This document shows positions 16,003 through 24,923 of a stretch of DNA of 37,066 nt, in pieces. Source of the DNA: Deltaproteobacteria bacterium (GTDB lineage Bacteria > UBA10199 > SPLOWO2-01-44-7); the NCBI GenBank assembly GCA_030648035.1, contig JAUSII010000008.1, positions 1-37,066 on the forward strand, given 5' to 3'. The notes below the pieces were generated by a model. It saw nothing but the letters and a program-made list of their open reading frames with translations. It did no database searches and had not been told where the DNA came from. Position numbers and translations under genes: made by a program. How positions within the stretch are numbered: the stretch's first letter is position 1; every line of letters starts with the position of its first letter.

Positions 16003-17544
16003 ATGTTGAACGGAATAGGAAATATGGGCATGGCGGGCATGGTGGCCCAAACAAATTTGGTAACGGCGCAAACAACTGTGGCCACCAATTTGGCTCCGGA
16101 TGTTTTTGCAGGCGTTGTTTCAAATGCGGGTGCCGATGTGTTACGCGCGCATGCGCGTGACGTGCGCCTTCCCCGTTTTGCTTCTGCCGCGGTGGCGGTC
16201 GCCATATTGACAAGGGCAAAAGAGGCTTTCGCTTTGCCCTATGACCCGATCGAAGGGGCCGATCTTTTTCGGCAAATAGGCTCTCCGATTGTTCTTGCAG
16301 GATCGCTTGTCGCGCTTGGAGGAGTGATTGCCTTGATCGGAAGTTCCCGGGTGAGTCTTCAAAATATATGGCGTGAACAAATAAAAAGTTATGAGGAAGA
16401 ATTGGACGCGGCTTTGCAGATGATGAAAATATTTGAAGGGGAGGAATTTGGAACGAGGTTTTCCGAGATGGGCAAAAAAACGGGTAAAACATTGGACCTT
16501 TATAATCAGACCTACGACCAAATCGTCAGACTCTATCTCGGTCTGGAGGGGGCCAAGATTCAGATCCAAGAAGCCAAAAAAATGCTGGAAGAGGCCCGTT
16601 TTTGGAATGTGCGTCCTTTGGACAGGACCATCCGGCATCTGGAAAGTTCCTATGCGTTGCGTGTGGGGTTGTCCCAAAAACTGCCCCCGGCGTTTCGTTC
16701 TTTTAACGGAGCGACCCGCATGGAAAGTGTGGATGAGTTTTTGGATAAATTGTATGCCTCATTTGAAGAGGCAAGAGCGGGATGGGAGCGTCTGCATTCG
16801 TCCGTCGAAAAAGCCAGCGAGGATCCGAGTGTTCTTTTTCCCGATACCGTTTTTAGCCAATGGAATGAATGTTTGGCGAGTGCAGGGCTTCCCGACAAAT
16901 GGATCAATGATCATCCGTTATTTTATGATCGTGCGCATATTTTGAAAAGGTTGGGACATCTGCGGTTTAAGGATCCGGTCAGTTATGCAGATACCGTGGA
17001 ACAATATCAGAAGAAAGAGGGAGAAATTCAGATCCGAGTCGATGCTCTTGTCCAGGCTATAAAAGAAGTGGAGACGAATAAGAAAAAGGCCGATGCAATA
17101 GACATCAGCGATCCACTTGCCGAGTTGCCGGAAGACGATGAACTCTGTGTGACAGAACGCCGAGGCCAAGAGTTGATGGCTCAAGTGGATGAGTTGGGAA
17201 TGGCGGGGATAGATGCGGAAGCTTTATTGGCAAAAGCCATAGAAGCGGATGAAATTTATTATCGCCTTCACATCCTCAATATGCATATGCGAGAAGGGTT
17301 GGAAGCCGTCCCTTTCACTCTCCCCGGGCAGGATACATATTATAATAATGTGGCGGCGGGGATTCGCTCTGAAGAGACAGAAGCTGGAAAATTTTTGGCG
17401 CAAGCGCGTGCACATCTGGAGAAAGCCAAAAGAGCATTTTCAGAGGAGAAAAATCTTTTGGCCTATAGGGAAGAGCAGGCTTTTTTGGAAGCCTGCAGGA
17501 TGGCTCTAAGTTCGGCAAGGGATAAAATCGCCGCGGCGGTTTAA
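16003..17544 (+). CDS. Unknown membrane-anchored coiled-coil protein, paralogue of the gene at 12560
   Basis: A 513-residue protein without recognised family. The N-terminal ~90 residues are small and hydrophobic-rich, a clear membrane segment spans about 92-113 (GSPIVLAGSLVALGGVIALIG), and the rest is charged and helical with probable coiled coils. LYNQTYDQI (166-174), a GW pair (260-261), HPLF (304-307) and DPVSYADTV (324-332) match the same ordered motifs in the 12560 protein; a C-terminal extension of about 150 residues is extra. I chose ATG 16003 because GGAGG (15993-15997) sits 5 nt upstream; an ATG at 15964 lacks one. The stop overlaps the A-run of the terminator serving the opposite strand. 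General layout recalls EzrA-like or TPM-type membrane scaffolds, but that is only a guess. Confidence 0.77.
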   Translation: MLNGIGNMGMAGMVAQTNLVTAQTTVATNLAPDVFAGVVSNAGADVLRAHARDVRLPRFASAAVAVAILTRAKEAFALPYDPIEGADLFRQIGSPIVLAGSLVALGGVIALIGSSRVSLQNIWREQIKSYEEELDAALQMMKIFEGEEFGTRFSEMGKKTGKTLDLYNQTYDQIVRLYLGLEGAKIQIQEAKKMLEEARFWNVRPLDRTIRHLESSYALRVGLSQKLPPAFRSFNGATRMESVDEFLDKLYASFEEARAGWERLHSSVEKASEDPSVLFPDTVFSQWNECLASAGLPDKWINDHPLFYDRAHILKRLGHLRFKDPVSYADTVEQYQKKEGEIQIRVDALVQAIKEVETNKKKADAIDISDPLAELPEDDELCVTERRGQELMAQVDELGMAGIDAEALLAKAIEADEIYYRLHILNMHMREGLEAVPFTLPGQDTYYNNVAAGIRSEETEAGKFLAQARAHLEKAKRAFSEEKNLLAYREEQAFLEACRMALSSARDKIAAAV

Positions 17545-17576
17545 AAAAAACCGCTCCGTTTTTGAGGCGGAGCGGT
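17543..17576 (-). terminator. Rho-independent terminator of the DUF378 gene
   Basis: Perfect 9 bp stem ACCGCTCCG (17550-17558) with CGGAGCGGT (17568-17576) and a 9 nt loop. On the minus strand it is followed by a run of eight T (17543-17550 read as A on the plus strand). It lies 24 bp past the DUF378 stop. On the plus strand the following T content is weak, but it may also slow transcripts coming from 16003. Confidence 0.85.
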
Positions 17577-17600
17577 CTTCCAGTTCCGTTTAGAATTCGT

Positions 17601-17816
17601 TTAGCATTTCTTGCAACCGGGACATCCTTTGAAAAATTTGATCAGCCCCATCAACCCCGCAAGGCCTATCAAAATATAGACACCGCGTGTGGCGTGCGTC
17701 ATGTCCCCCAGAAAATGAGAGATCACATTGTGATGAAAGGCCATCAGTCCCCAGTTGAGTGCACCGATAACCAATAATGCGCAGACTACTTTGCATGCGA
17801 TACATGGTTTTTCCAT
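17601..17816 (-). CDS. DUF378 family small membrane protein
   Basis: A 71-residue protein with two hydrophobic helices and the family pattern LLVIGALNWGLMAF and GVYILIGLAGLMGL, typical of DUF378 (YuzA-like) inner-membrane proteins of unknown function. Unusual extras are paired cysteines at both ends: CIAC near the N-terminus and a terminal GCPGCKKC, which could bind metal or form disulfides (inference). ATG 17816 is preceded by AAAGGGGGG. It is 67 bp downstream of tpx on the same strand and ends at a strong terminator. Confidence 0.9.
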   Translation of the reverse strand: MEKPCIACKVVCALLVIGALNWGLMAFHHNVISHFLGDMTHATRGVYILIGLAGLMGLIKFFKGCPGCKKC

Positions 17817-17883
17817 ATGTCCCCCCTTTATTTGGAGAGCAAATTAACATAAATGGAGAATGAGCCCAACCCTAAAATGAAGG

Positions 17884-18384
17884 TTACTGCAACGCCTTCA
17901 AAGCATTGTCGTAGTTCGGTTCCTGGCCAATCTCTGGAACCTGTTCGGTGTAAATTACTTTGCCCGTTTCATCCAGCACCACCACCGCGCGTGAAAAAAA
18001 GCCGGTCAGAGGGCCATCTGTGATGGTGACCCCATAATTTTTGCCGAAAGAGGTGTCACGAAAATCCGAGGCCGCGGTGACTTTCTCGATCCCTTCAGCG
18101 CCGCAAAAACGTTTGAAGGCGAAGGGGAGATCTTTGGAGACGCAGAGGACCACCGTGTTGTTCAACCCCGCGGCGCGCTCATTAAACTTGCGGACCGAGA
18201 TGGCGCAGACAGGTGTATCGACGCTCGGAAAAATATTGAGCACCACTTTTTTGCCGGTGAAATCTTTGAGCGTGATGTCGGAGAGATCGCTTTTGGTCAG
18301 TTTAAAATCGGGAGCTTTGCTTCCTGTTTCCGGCAGGTTTCCGATCGTGTGGATGGTGGTTCCCTTCAGTGTGATTTGCGCCAT
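17884..18384 (-). CDS. tpx: Thiol peroxidase Tpx
   Basis: Atypical 2-Cys peroxiredoxin that reduces hydrogen and alkyl peroxides using thioredoxin. The protein has 166 residues, with peroxidatic Cys60 in SVDTPVC and resolving Cys94 in the KRFCGAEG helix, the classical Tpx pair. I chose ATG 18384 (MAQITLKG) because AAAGGAG lies 9 nt upstream and the family N-terminus begins here; the longer frame from 18435 adds 17 residues without resemblance. Divergent from the symporter gene, with 50 bp between starts. Confidence 0.95.
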   Translation of the reverse strand: MAQITLKGTTIHTIGNLPETGSKAPDFKLTKSDLSDITLKDFTGKKVVLNIFPSVDTPVCAISVRKFNERAAGLNNTVVLCVSKDLPFAFKRFCGAEGIEKVTAASDFRDTSFGKNYGVTITDGPLTGFFSRAVVVLDETGKVIYTEQVPEIGQEPNYDNALKALQ

Positions 18385-18434
18385 AAATTTTTTCTCCTTT
18401 CGCGAAACCGTATAGCAAGTTATAACAATGCGCA

Positions 18435-19790
18435 ATGGGGCACTGGATTGTCACTCTTGAAAATATTTTGGGCAAGATGAGTGATTGGGTCTGGGGCCCG
18501 CCGCTCTTGATTCTCCTCGTTGGAACCCATCTTTTTTTGACGATTCGTCTCCGTTTCATCCAGCGTTATTTATGGAAAGCCATTAAAATTTCTTTCAGCC
18601 GCGAATCCGAAGGGGCAGGGGATGTGAGCCAGTTTGGCGCTCTGACCACCGCCCTTGCGGCGACGATTGGCACCGGAAATATTGTCGGTGTGGCCACGGC
18701 AGTTTCCAGCGGGGGTCCGGGAGCGGTTTTGTGGATGTGGCTCACGGGCGTTTTTGGAATCGCCACGAAATATGCCGAGGCTCTCCTCTCCGTCAAATAC
18801 CGGATCACCACTGCCGATGGGACCATGGCCGGTGGGCCGATGTATGTTCTGGAGCGGGGTATGAAACAAAAATGGCTGGGAGTCGTCTTTGCTTTTCTCA
18901 CCGCTGTTGCCGCTTTTGGCATCGGCAATATGGTGCAGGCCAATTCCATTTCGTCATTGGTTTATGAAACGTTTCAAATTTCGCCGTGGATTACGGGGGC
19001 CATCATGACCGTGCTGACCGCGGTTGTGATTCTGGGCGGCATCAAATCCATCGCGCGCGTGTGTGAAGGGTTGATCCCCTTCATGGCGATATTTTATGTT
19101 CTCGGTTGTGCGATCATTCTGGCAATGCACTGGGAACAACTCCCGGCGACGGTTGTTCTCATCTGCAAAAGTGCCTTCACCGGTCAGGCGGCGATGGGGG
19201 GATTTCTTGGAGCCGGTGTGAGAGAGGCGATGCGTTTTGGTGTGGCCCGCGGACTTTTTTCGAACGAGTCGGGTTTGGGGAGTGCGCCAATTGTAGCCGC
19301 CGCGGCCAAGACAAAAAATCCGGTGCGTCAGGCGCTGGTCTCTTCGACCGGCACATTCTGGGACACGGTGGTGGTCTGTGCGATGACCGGTCTGGTGGTG
19401 GTTGCCGCTGGCGATTGGACAGAAGGTGTGAAGGGAGCCGCACTGACGAAGTCGGCTTTCAGCCATATCCCCTATGTGGGCCCCACCGTGCTGATTGTGG
19501 GTCTTTTGACTTTTGTATTTTCAACCATACTCGGTTGGTCTTATTACGGCGAAAAAGCGGCGGAATATCTGTTCGGTTCCAGAATTATTTTTCCCTATCG
19601 AATGCTGTGGGTTGGGGCCGTATTCGTCGGTTCTGTGGCGACATTACCAATGGTCTGGTCCTTTGCCGATATCGCCAATGGCCTGATGGCCATCCCCAAC
19701 CTCATCTCACTGCTTGCTCTCAATGGCGTCATTGTTGCCGTCACACGTGAATATCTGTGGGACGGCAACCTGAACAAAGCCTCCAACTGA
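18435..19790 (+). CDS. Alanine/glycine:cation symporter (AGCS) family protein
   Basis: Sodium/alanine symporter of the AGCS family, 451 residues and about ten hydrophobic helices. The early WGPPLLILLVGTHLFLTIRL segment, the ALAATIGTGNIVGVATA motif and the SNESGLGSAP loop are family hallmarks. It imports alanine or glycine with sodium; exact substrate not determinable. Start ATG 18435 lacks a clear Shine-Dalgarno, and ATG 18477 is an alternative that would still leave a complete transporter. It converges with the OmpA-like gene with only 3 bp between stops. Confidence 0.93.
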   Translation: MGHWIVTLENILGKMSDWVWGPPLLILLVGTHLFLTIRLRFIQRYLWKAIKISFSRESEGAGDVSQFGALTTALAATIGTGNIVGVATAVSSGGPGAVLWMWLTGVFGIATKYAEALLSVKYRITTADGTMAGGPMYVLERGMKQKWLGVVFAFLTAVAAFGIGNMVQANSISSLVYETFQISPWITGAIMTVLTAVVILGGIKSIARVCEGLIPFMAIFYVLGCAIILAMHWEQLPATVVLICKSAFTGQAAMGGFLGAGVREAMRFGVARGLFSNESGLGSAPIVAAAAKTKNPVRQALVSSTGTFWDTVVVCAMTGLVVVAAGDWTEGVKGAALTKSAFSHIPYVGPTVLIVGLLTFVFSTILGWSYYGEKAAEYLFGSRIIFPYRMLWVGAVFVGSVATLPMVWSFADIANGLMAIPNLISLLALNGVIVAVTREYLWDGNLNKASN

Positions 19791-19793
19791 AAA

Positions 19794-20402
19794 TCACTGG
19801 ATGTGAATTTCAATGCGCCGGTTCTGCTCACGTCCCTCCGGATTATCAGAGCCATCGGGATTGGTATTCGGGGCCACCGGTTCAGATTCCCCCTTACCAA
19901 CCGATTTCATTCTATCCCCATTGACACCCTGGCTGATGAAATACTTCATCACTGCATCTGCTCTTCTGTCCGACAGGACCTGATTGTATGCGTCGGTCCC
20001 TTTGCCATCCGTATGACCGACAATGGTGATGTCGACATTTTTGTATGACTTCAGCTCGGCAACATCCTTTTGCACAATAGGGAGAGATTCGGCGCGAATG
20101 TTGTATTTGTCGAAATCGAAACGGATACCCCTTAAGACAATGACCCTCACTTTCTTTGGTCCCAGCCCATACCAGCGCTGGTGTTTGTCATTGTAACGGT
20201 CGTATTGCCACTCCACCGGATTTTGTATTTCGGTTAGCTCATACCATCTTCCGCATGGGACTCCGCCTTTATAACCGTCCTTGCAGGCATCCGGATTCGG
20301 GCTTTCCGGAATCGTCATTTCAGCTCTGCCGAAACTGTCGGGCAACGCACCCACAAGCAGAATGGCCAACGCTGCAACCATAAATATTTTTTTCTTCTCC
20401 AT
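19794..20402 (-). CDS. OmpA-family outer membrane/peptidoglycan-binding protein
   Basis: Exported protein of 202 residues. The N-terminus MEKKKIFMVAALAILLVGAL is a signal peptide. The middle contains CxxxxxGGVPCGRWYEL, whose two cysteines may form a disulfide. The C-terminal ~110 residues are an OmpA domain with FDFDKYNIRAES, VGHTDGKGTDAYNQVLSDRRA (peptidoglycan-contact Asp) and NRRIEIHI (Arg). There is no beta-barrel, so it is probably a periplasmic or surface-linked peptidoglycan binder. Start at 20402 (not 20474) because the signal peptide begins here. Confidence 0.9.
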   Translation of the reverse strand: MEKKKIFMVAALAILLVGALPDSFGRAEMTIPESPNPDACKDGYKGGVPCGRWYELTEIQNPVEWQYDRYNDKHQRWYGLGPKKVRVIVLRGIRFDFDKYNIRAESLPIVQKDVAELKSYKNVDITIVGHTDGKGTDAYNQVLSDRRADAVMKYFISQGVNGDRMKSVGKGESEPVAPNTNPDGSDNPEGREQNRRIEIHIQ

Positions 20403-20612
20403 GGTGACACCCCCTGTTTTTTGAACTGCAAGTAAACTGGTGATAATTGTCAACCTCCCCATCTCATTGAGCAAGATGTTAAATTTTGACGTTTTTGAAA
20501 TTTTAAAGAAAAAAAAGCCAGTTTTTAAAGGGTTAAAAAGCGAACTCTATAAAATGGTTTGAAGGCGCAAATAGTCATTATCAGACAGGCTTTTTTGTTT
20601 TTGCAGTCATTC

Positions 20613-20627
20613 CGAGGAAACTCCTCG
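20613..20627. other. Small perfect hairpin upstream of the EF-G gene
   Basis: CGAGGA-AAC-TCCTCG forms a 6 bp perfect stem with a 3 nt loop in the 296 bp region between the divergent OmpA-like and EF-G genes. The rest of that region (20403-20698) is AT-rich and shows no ORF; it must hold both promoters. Confidence 0.4.
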
Positions 20628-20642
20628 ACTTTTCAAACTTTT

Positions 20643-20670
20643 TTGGCTAAATGGGCCCTCCTTTTATAAA
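20643..20670 (+). promoter_or_regulatory. Candidate promoter of the EF-G gene
   Basis: TTGGCT (20643-20648) and TATAAA (20665-20670) are 16 bases apart (4/6 and 5/6 consensus). A start near 20678 would give a short leader carrying the AAGGAG Shine-Dalgarno at 20684-20689, 9 nt from the ATG. Confidence 0.4.
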
Positions 20671-20698
20671 ATAACAACTTTCGAAGGAGTAACAGGTT

Positions 20699-22795
20699 AT
20701 GACAGACATCACCAAAGTCAGGAATATAGGCATCTCCGCCCACATCGATTCGGGCAAAACCACGCTTTCCGAGCGCATTCTTTTTTACACCAAGAAAATC
20801 CACAAGATTGAAGAGGTGAAGGGCAAATCGGGGGTCGGTGCCACCATGGATTTCATGGATCTCGAGAGAGAAAAGGGGATCACCATCCAGTCGGCCGCCA
20901 CCTATTGCGAGTGGAAAAATTATGTCATCAATTTGATCGATACTCCGGGCCACGTCGATTTCACAATCGAGGTGGAGCGGGCCCTTCGCGTTTTGGACGG
21001 TGCCGTGCTGGTGCTTTGCGCCGTCGCGGGTGTGCAGAGCCAGTCGATCACGGTCGATCGCCAGATGACCCGCTATCATGTTCCTCGCATCGCTTTCGTC
21101 AACAAAATGGACCGCGCCGGTGCCAACCCGATTCGGGTGATGGAACAATTGCGCGACAAGCTGGGCCACAATGCCCATATGATTACGCTCCCGATCGGTG
21201 CCGAAGATAAATTTCGCGGAATCATCGATCTGATCGAGATGAAGGCCTGGTATTTCGACGGCGACAATGGTGAGAACATTCGCATTGAAGAGATTCCGGC
21301 AGAATTTTTGGAGCAGGCCAAAGAATATCGCCACAATCTGGTGGCGGCGCTCGGAGATTTTGATGACGATGTCGCCCATCTTTATCTGGAAGACAAAGAA
21401 GTTCCTGCAGATCAATTGCAGAAGGCCGTTCGCAAAGCGACATTGACGCTCAAATTTATTCCGGTCGTTTGCGGTTCCGCTTTCAAAAATAAAGGGGTTC
21501 AGCTTCTGCTCGATGCGGTGACCTATTATCTTCCCAATCCCAAAGAATCAATCAATGAAGCGCATGATCAAGATAAAAACGAGGAGAAGGTTATTCTGGA
21601 ATCGGTTGCTGAAAAACCCTTTGTGGGACTCGCCTTCAAACTTGAAGATGGCCGCTTCGGTCAGCTGACCTACATGCGCATTTATCAGGGGCATGTGTCG
21701 AAGGGGGATTTCATCGTCAACTCCACCAATCAGAGAAAAGTGAAAATCCCCAGACTCGTGCGCATGCACGCAGATGAAATGCACGATATCACCACGACAC
21801 AGGCAGGCGATATTGTGGCCTTGTTCGGCGTCGATTGCGCTTCTGGAGATACCTTCACCGATGGAACTGTTCACTACACCATGACTTCAATGCACGTTCC
21901 CGACGCGGTGATTTCGTTGGCGGTCTCCCCCAAAGACAAGACGACTTCCGCCAACTTTTCAAAAGCGTTAAACCGTTTCTCCAGAGAAGATCCGACCTTC
22001 CGGGTGCATCGCGACGAAGAGAGTGCACAAACCATCATTTCCGGAATGGGCGAGCTCCATCTTGAAATTTATATCGAACGCATGAAGCGGGAGTATGCCT
22101 GCGAGGTGAATGCGGGTAAGCCGCAGGTGGCCTTCCGCGAAACGATCACGCAAAAGGTTCCATTTGTTTATCAGCACAAAAAGCAGACCGGTGGTTCGGG
22201 ACAATACGCCAAAATTGCCGGCTATTTTGAACCTCTGCCGGCCGATTCTGTCGAGCTTTATGAGTTTGTGGATGAAGTGGTCGGGGGGAAAATTCCACGC
22301 GAATTTATTCCCTCCTGTGACAAGGGTTTTCAGACCCAGCTTAAGAAAGGTCTTTTGATTGGGGCTCCGGTTGTGAGATTCCGCGCGGTTGTGGATGACG
22401 GTGCCTATCATGCGGTCGATTCTTCCGACATGGCTTTCCAGGTCTGCGCGCAGACCGCTGTGCGTGAGTTTTATCAGCAGTGCAAGCCGGTGATTCTGGA
22501 ACCGATCATGCGTCTGCAGACACAAGCACCCGAAGAATTTCAGGGGTCGGTAGTGGGGCAGATCAACCAACGTCGGGGGATCATCATGAGCACGGCGACC
22601 ACCAACAAATATGTGCAGGTGGATGCAGAAGTGCCTCTCTCTGAAATGTTTGGTTACTCCACCGACTTGCGCAGTGCGACCCAGGGAAAAGGGGAATTCC
22701 AGATGGAATTTTTGAAATATTCCCCTGTTCCGCGCAATGTGCAGGAAGAACTGGTGAAACTCTATCAGGAGAAGAGGGCGGCCGAAAACAAGTAG
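20699..22795 (+). CDS. fusA: Elongation factor G, mitochondrial/spdEFG1-like type
   Basis: Ribosomal translocase GTPase, 698 residues, full length. G1 is AHIDSGKT (14-21), with Ser where most bacterial EF-G have Ala; the following [22 protein letters not shown] segment, DTPGH (81-85) and NKMD (135-138) match, from memory, the mitochondrial EFG1/spdEFG1 lineage, which handles translocation while a separate spdEFG2 handles recycling. Domains II-V follow and end with the usual GKGEFQMEF stretch. The gene is outside any str operon: no rpsL, rpsG or tuf is adjacent. AAGGAG lies 9 nt before the ATG. Eleven bp separate it from the downstream channel gene. Confidence 0.95.
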   Translation: MTDITKVRNIGISAHIDSGKTTLSERILFYTKKIHKIEEVKGKSGVGATMDFMDLEREKGITIQSAATYCEWKNYVINLIDTPGHVDFTIEVERALRVLDGAVLVLCAVAGVQSQSITVDRQMTRYHVPRIAFVNKMDRAGANPIRVMEQLRDKLGHNAHMITLPIGAEDKFRGIIDLIEMKAWYFDGDNGENIRIEEIPAEFLEQAKEYRHNLVAALGDFDDDVAHLYLEDKEVPADQLQKAVRKATLTLKFIPVVCGSAFKNKGVQLLLDAVTYYLPNPKESINEAHDQDKNEEKVILESVAEKPFVGLAFKLEDGRFGQLTYMRIYQGHVSKGDFIVNSTNQRKVKIPRLVRMHADEMHDITTTQAGDIVALFGVDCASGDTFTDGTVHYTMTSMHVPDAVISLAVSPKDKTTSANFSKALNRFSREDPTFRVHRDEESAQTIISGMGELHLEIYIERMKREYACEVNAGKPQVAFRETITQKVPFVYQHKKQTGGSGQYAKIAGYFEPLPADSVELYEFVDEVVGGKIPREFIPSCDKGFQTQLKKGLLIGAPVVRFRAVVDDGAYHAVDSSDMAFQVCAQTAVREFYQQCKPVILEPIMRLQTQAPEEFQGSVVGQINQRRGIIMSTATTNKYVQVDAEVPLSEMFGYSTDLRSATQGKGEFQMEFLKYSPVPRNVQEELVKLYQEKRAAENK

Positions 22796-22806
22796 CCCAA
22801 CTATAA

Positions 22807-23481
22807 ATGTTCAAACGGCGTTTTCATTTTTTGTTTGTAGCACTCTTGTTTTTGTATCTGCTTCACCCATTGTCGAGCAGTGAGTGGCTGGGCATGGGAC
22901 TGCTGGATGTCTCTTTCACTCTTGTTCTTTTGACAGCTCTCTTCGCCGTCAGTCGCAAGAAACATATCACCATCACAGCCATTCTTTTAGGGGGATGCGG
23001 GCAGGTTCTTACACTGACCCCCTATTTTTTTTATTCCAAACCGGTTGTGCTCACAGCGCTCGGCATTGATATTCTCTTTCTGGTCTATACGGCGAGTGTG
23101 ATTCTTTTTCATATCGTGCGAGACCGGATGGTCACTGCGGACACCATTTTTGGTTCTTTGAGTGTCTATCTCCTCATCGGTTTTATCTGGGCCCTGATAT
23201 TTTCCTTCATTGAAGTGGCGCAGAATGGATCTTTTATTTTCAGTCCGAATCTGGTGCACCAACTTGCAGGGCAGAAGGGCAAACATATTTTTGCAGAACT
23301 TTATTATCTCATCTACTACAGCTTCACCACCCTCACGACTCTGGGTTACGGGGATATTGTCCCCGGCTCTGCATGGGCCCGCGTATTTTCCGCTCTGGAG
23401 GCGATCACCGGTCAGCTTTATCTTGTGGTGTTGGTCAGTCGACTGGTCGGGATGCACAGCAACCAGCGCAACAACGCTTAA
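22807..23481 (+). CDS. Two-pore-helix potassium channel-like protein
   Basis: A 224-residue membrane protein with several N-terminal helices and a C-terminal Ion_trans_2 pore. The selectivity filter TTLGYGD (177-183) is the potassium channel signature, flanked by a pore helix (YYLIYYSFTTL) and a final inner helix. No RCK/TrkA-N regulatory domain follows. It begins 11 bp after the EF-G stop without an obvious Shine-Dalgarno and probably rides on that transcript. Its last 4 bp overlap the convergent hemolysin III gene. Confidence 0.87.
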   Translation: MFKRRFHFLFVALLFLYLLHPLSSSEWLGMGLLDVSFTLVLLTALFAVSRKKHITITAILLGGCGQVLTLTPYFFYSKPVVLTALGIDILFLVYTASVILFHIVRDRMVTADTIFGSLSVYLLIGFIWALIFSFIEVAQNGSFIFSPNLVHQLAGQKGKHIFAELYYLIYYSFTTLTTLGYGDIVPGSAWARVFSALEAITGQLYLVVLVSRLVGMHSNQRNNA

Positions 23482-24194
23482 TAAGGAAGCAGAAAAAAAT
23501 ACATCACACAAAAATGGGTGGCGGCACCGGTCAAAACGCAGAGGTGCCAGATTTCATGAAAGCCGAACTTGCCCGGAAAGGGATTCGGTTTTTCCAGATA
23601 ATAGAGGACCGCTCCTCCGGTGTAAGCCAGACCCCCAATGGCAAGCAGGAGATCGGCCTTCCAGTTGATCATCTGATAGGCCGGATAAAAAACCGTTACT
23701 CCGACCCACCCCATGCCCAGATAGAGTCCGGTGGTGAACCATTTTGGAATATTGGGAAAAAAACCCTTGATGAGAATGCCGATGATGGAAAGGGTCCAGA
23801 GGACCACCAGAACAACGCGTCCACTCAACGTGTCTCTCAAAAGAATGGTGCAAAAGGGGGTTGCGCTTCCGGCGATCATCAGAAAAATGGCGAAATAATC
23901 AAGTTGGCGGAGCGTGTGCTCCGTTTTGGGTGAGCCGTTGATGCCGTGATGGAGTGCACTCAAAGTGAACAGCGAGATCAAACCAAATCCATAGACCGCA
24001 AACCCCAGAAAATGCCACGGCTTATGCATCGCCCAGGCTTGGTAGAGCAAAAGGGTGACACCAATGACAGCCAGCACCGCGCCGATGCCCGACGAGCATG
24101 TGTTGAACACCTCGTCGGTGACATGAGTGCTTCCATCTTTGCTTAAACGCCTGACCGATTCCATAATTATCTGGGAAAATAACAAATTTATCAT
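23478..24194 (-). CDS. Hemolysin III family (PAQR/YqfA-like) membrane protein
   Basis: Seven-helix HlyIII/PAQR protein, 238 residues. The family residues are present: an EVFNTCSSGIG opening, SALHHG after the second helix, an Asp in LRQLDYFAIFLMIAGS, and FHEIWHLCVLTGAATH at the last helix, where the histidines would form the metal site. Function in bacteria is poorly defined; a haemolytic role should not be assumed. An ATG at 24164 is an alternative start giving 228 residues; neither start has a strong Shine-Dalgarno. Confidence 0.92.
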   Translation of the reverse strand: MINLLFSQIIMESVRRLSKDGSTHVTDEVFNTCSSGIGAVLAVIGVTLLLYQAWAMHKPWHFLGFAVYGFGLISLFTLSALHHGINGSPKTEHTLRQLDYFAIFLMIAGSATPFCTILLRDTLSGRVVLVVLWTLSIIGILIKGFFPNIPKWFTTGLYLGMGWVGVTVFYPAYQMINWKADLLLAIGGLAYTGGAVLYYLEKPNPFPGKFGFHEIWHLCVLTGAATHFCVMYFFLLPY

Positions 24195-24230
24195 TCTCTT
24201 GGCAAGTGGTTATACGGTAAAGTGTCCTAC

Positions 24231-24923
24231 ATGAAAAAGAAATTTTATATTGCCTTGGTTCTCGCCGGAATTTTTTCGGGGTGCGGGTTTGGCACCAGCG
24301 GGCCGCAGGTGCTCTCCACCGATCCTCTCAATGGAGCGTCCGCCGTGGCTCTCAATAAAACGGTCACGGCCACTTTCGGTTCCACCATGGATGCGGCAAC
24401 CATTACCAGCACGACTTTTACTCTCGTGGGTGATAGCGCTGTCGCAGGAACGGTCAGCCTCGATTCGACCCAAAAAATTGCCTCCTTCGATCCCACCAGC
24501 GATCTTACCGCCAATATTGAGTTTACCGGGACGATCACCAACGGGGCCACGGATACCGACGGCAATACGACGGATAGCAATTATGTCTGGACCTTTTCTA
24601 CAGGGTCAACGGCGGCCCCGACTGTCTCTTCCACTGATCCGGCCAGTGCTGCCACCGGTGTTCTTTTGAGCAAGGTGATCACGGCCACGTTCAGCACGGC
24701 GATGAATCCTGCAACACTCACCACCACCACCTTCACCATCAGCGGAGTGAGTGGAACGGTGACAGTCGATTCTACAAACAAGATTGCCAGCTTTACTCCC
24801 CTCACGGCACTACTCCCCAGCACCACCTTCAACGCAACAATTACGACGGGAGCACAGGACAGCAACGCCAATCCCCTGACCAGCAATTACACCTGGAGTT
24901 TCACCACAGGAACGGGAACCTGA
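24231..24923 (+). CDS. Lipoprotein with two Ig-like (Big_5/SbsA-type) repeats
   Basis: Secreted protein of 230 residues. After MKKKFYIALVLAGIFSGC a cysteine at 18 fits a lipoprotein signal, although the -3 residue is Phe rather than Leu. Two tandem repeats follow, each starting VLSTDP/VSSTDP, then ATFGSTMDAATI/ATFSTAMNPATL and ending YVWTFSTG/YTWSFTTG; this is the Big_5 (SbsA Ig-like) pattern seen in surface proteins. Very Thr/Ser-rich. GTG 24222 is an alternative start. The stop codon overlaps the next ATG (TGATG), so the next gene is probably translated by coupling. Confidence 0.85.
   Translation: MKKKFYIALVLAGIFSGCGFGTSGPQVLSTDPLNGASAVALNKTVTATFGSTMDAATITSTTFTLVGDSAVAGTVSLDSTQKIASFDPTSDLTANIEFTGTITNGATDTDGNTTDSNYVWTFSTGSTAAPTVSSTDPASAATGVLLSKVITATFSTAMNPATLTTTTFTISGVSGTVTVDSTNKIASFTPLTALLPSTTFNATITTGAQDSNANPLTSNYTWSFTTGTGT

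Noticed and set aside
20449-20454. Perfect TTGACA on the minus strand as -35 of the OmpA-like gene
   Set aside because: No acceptable -10 hexamer lies 16-18 bp downstream.
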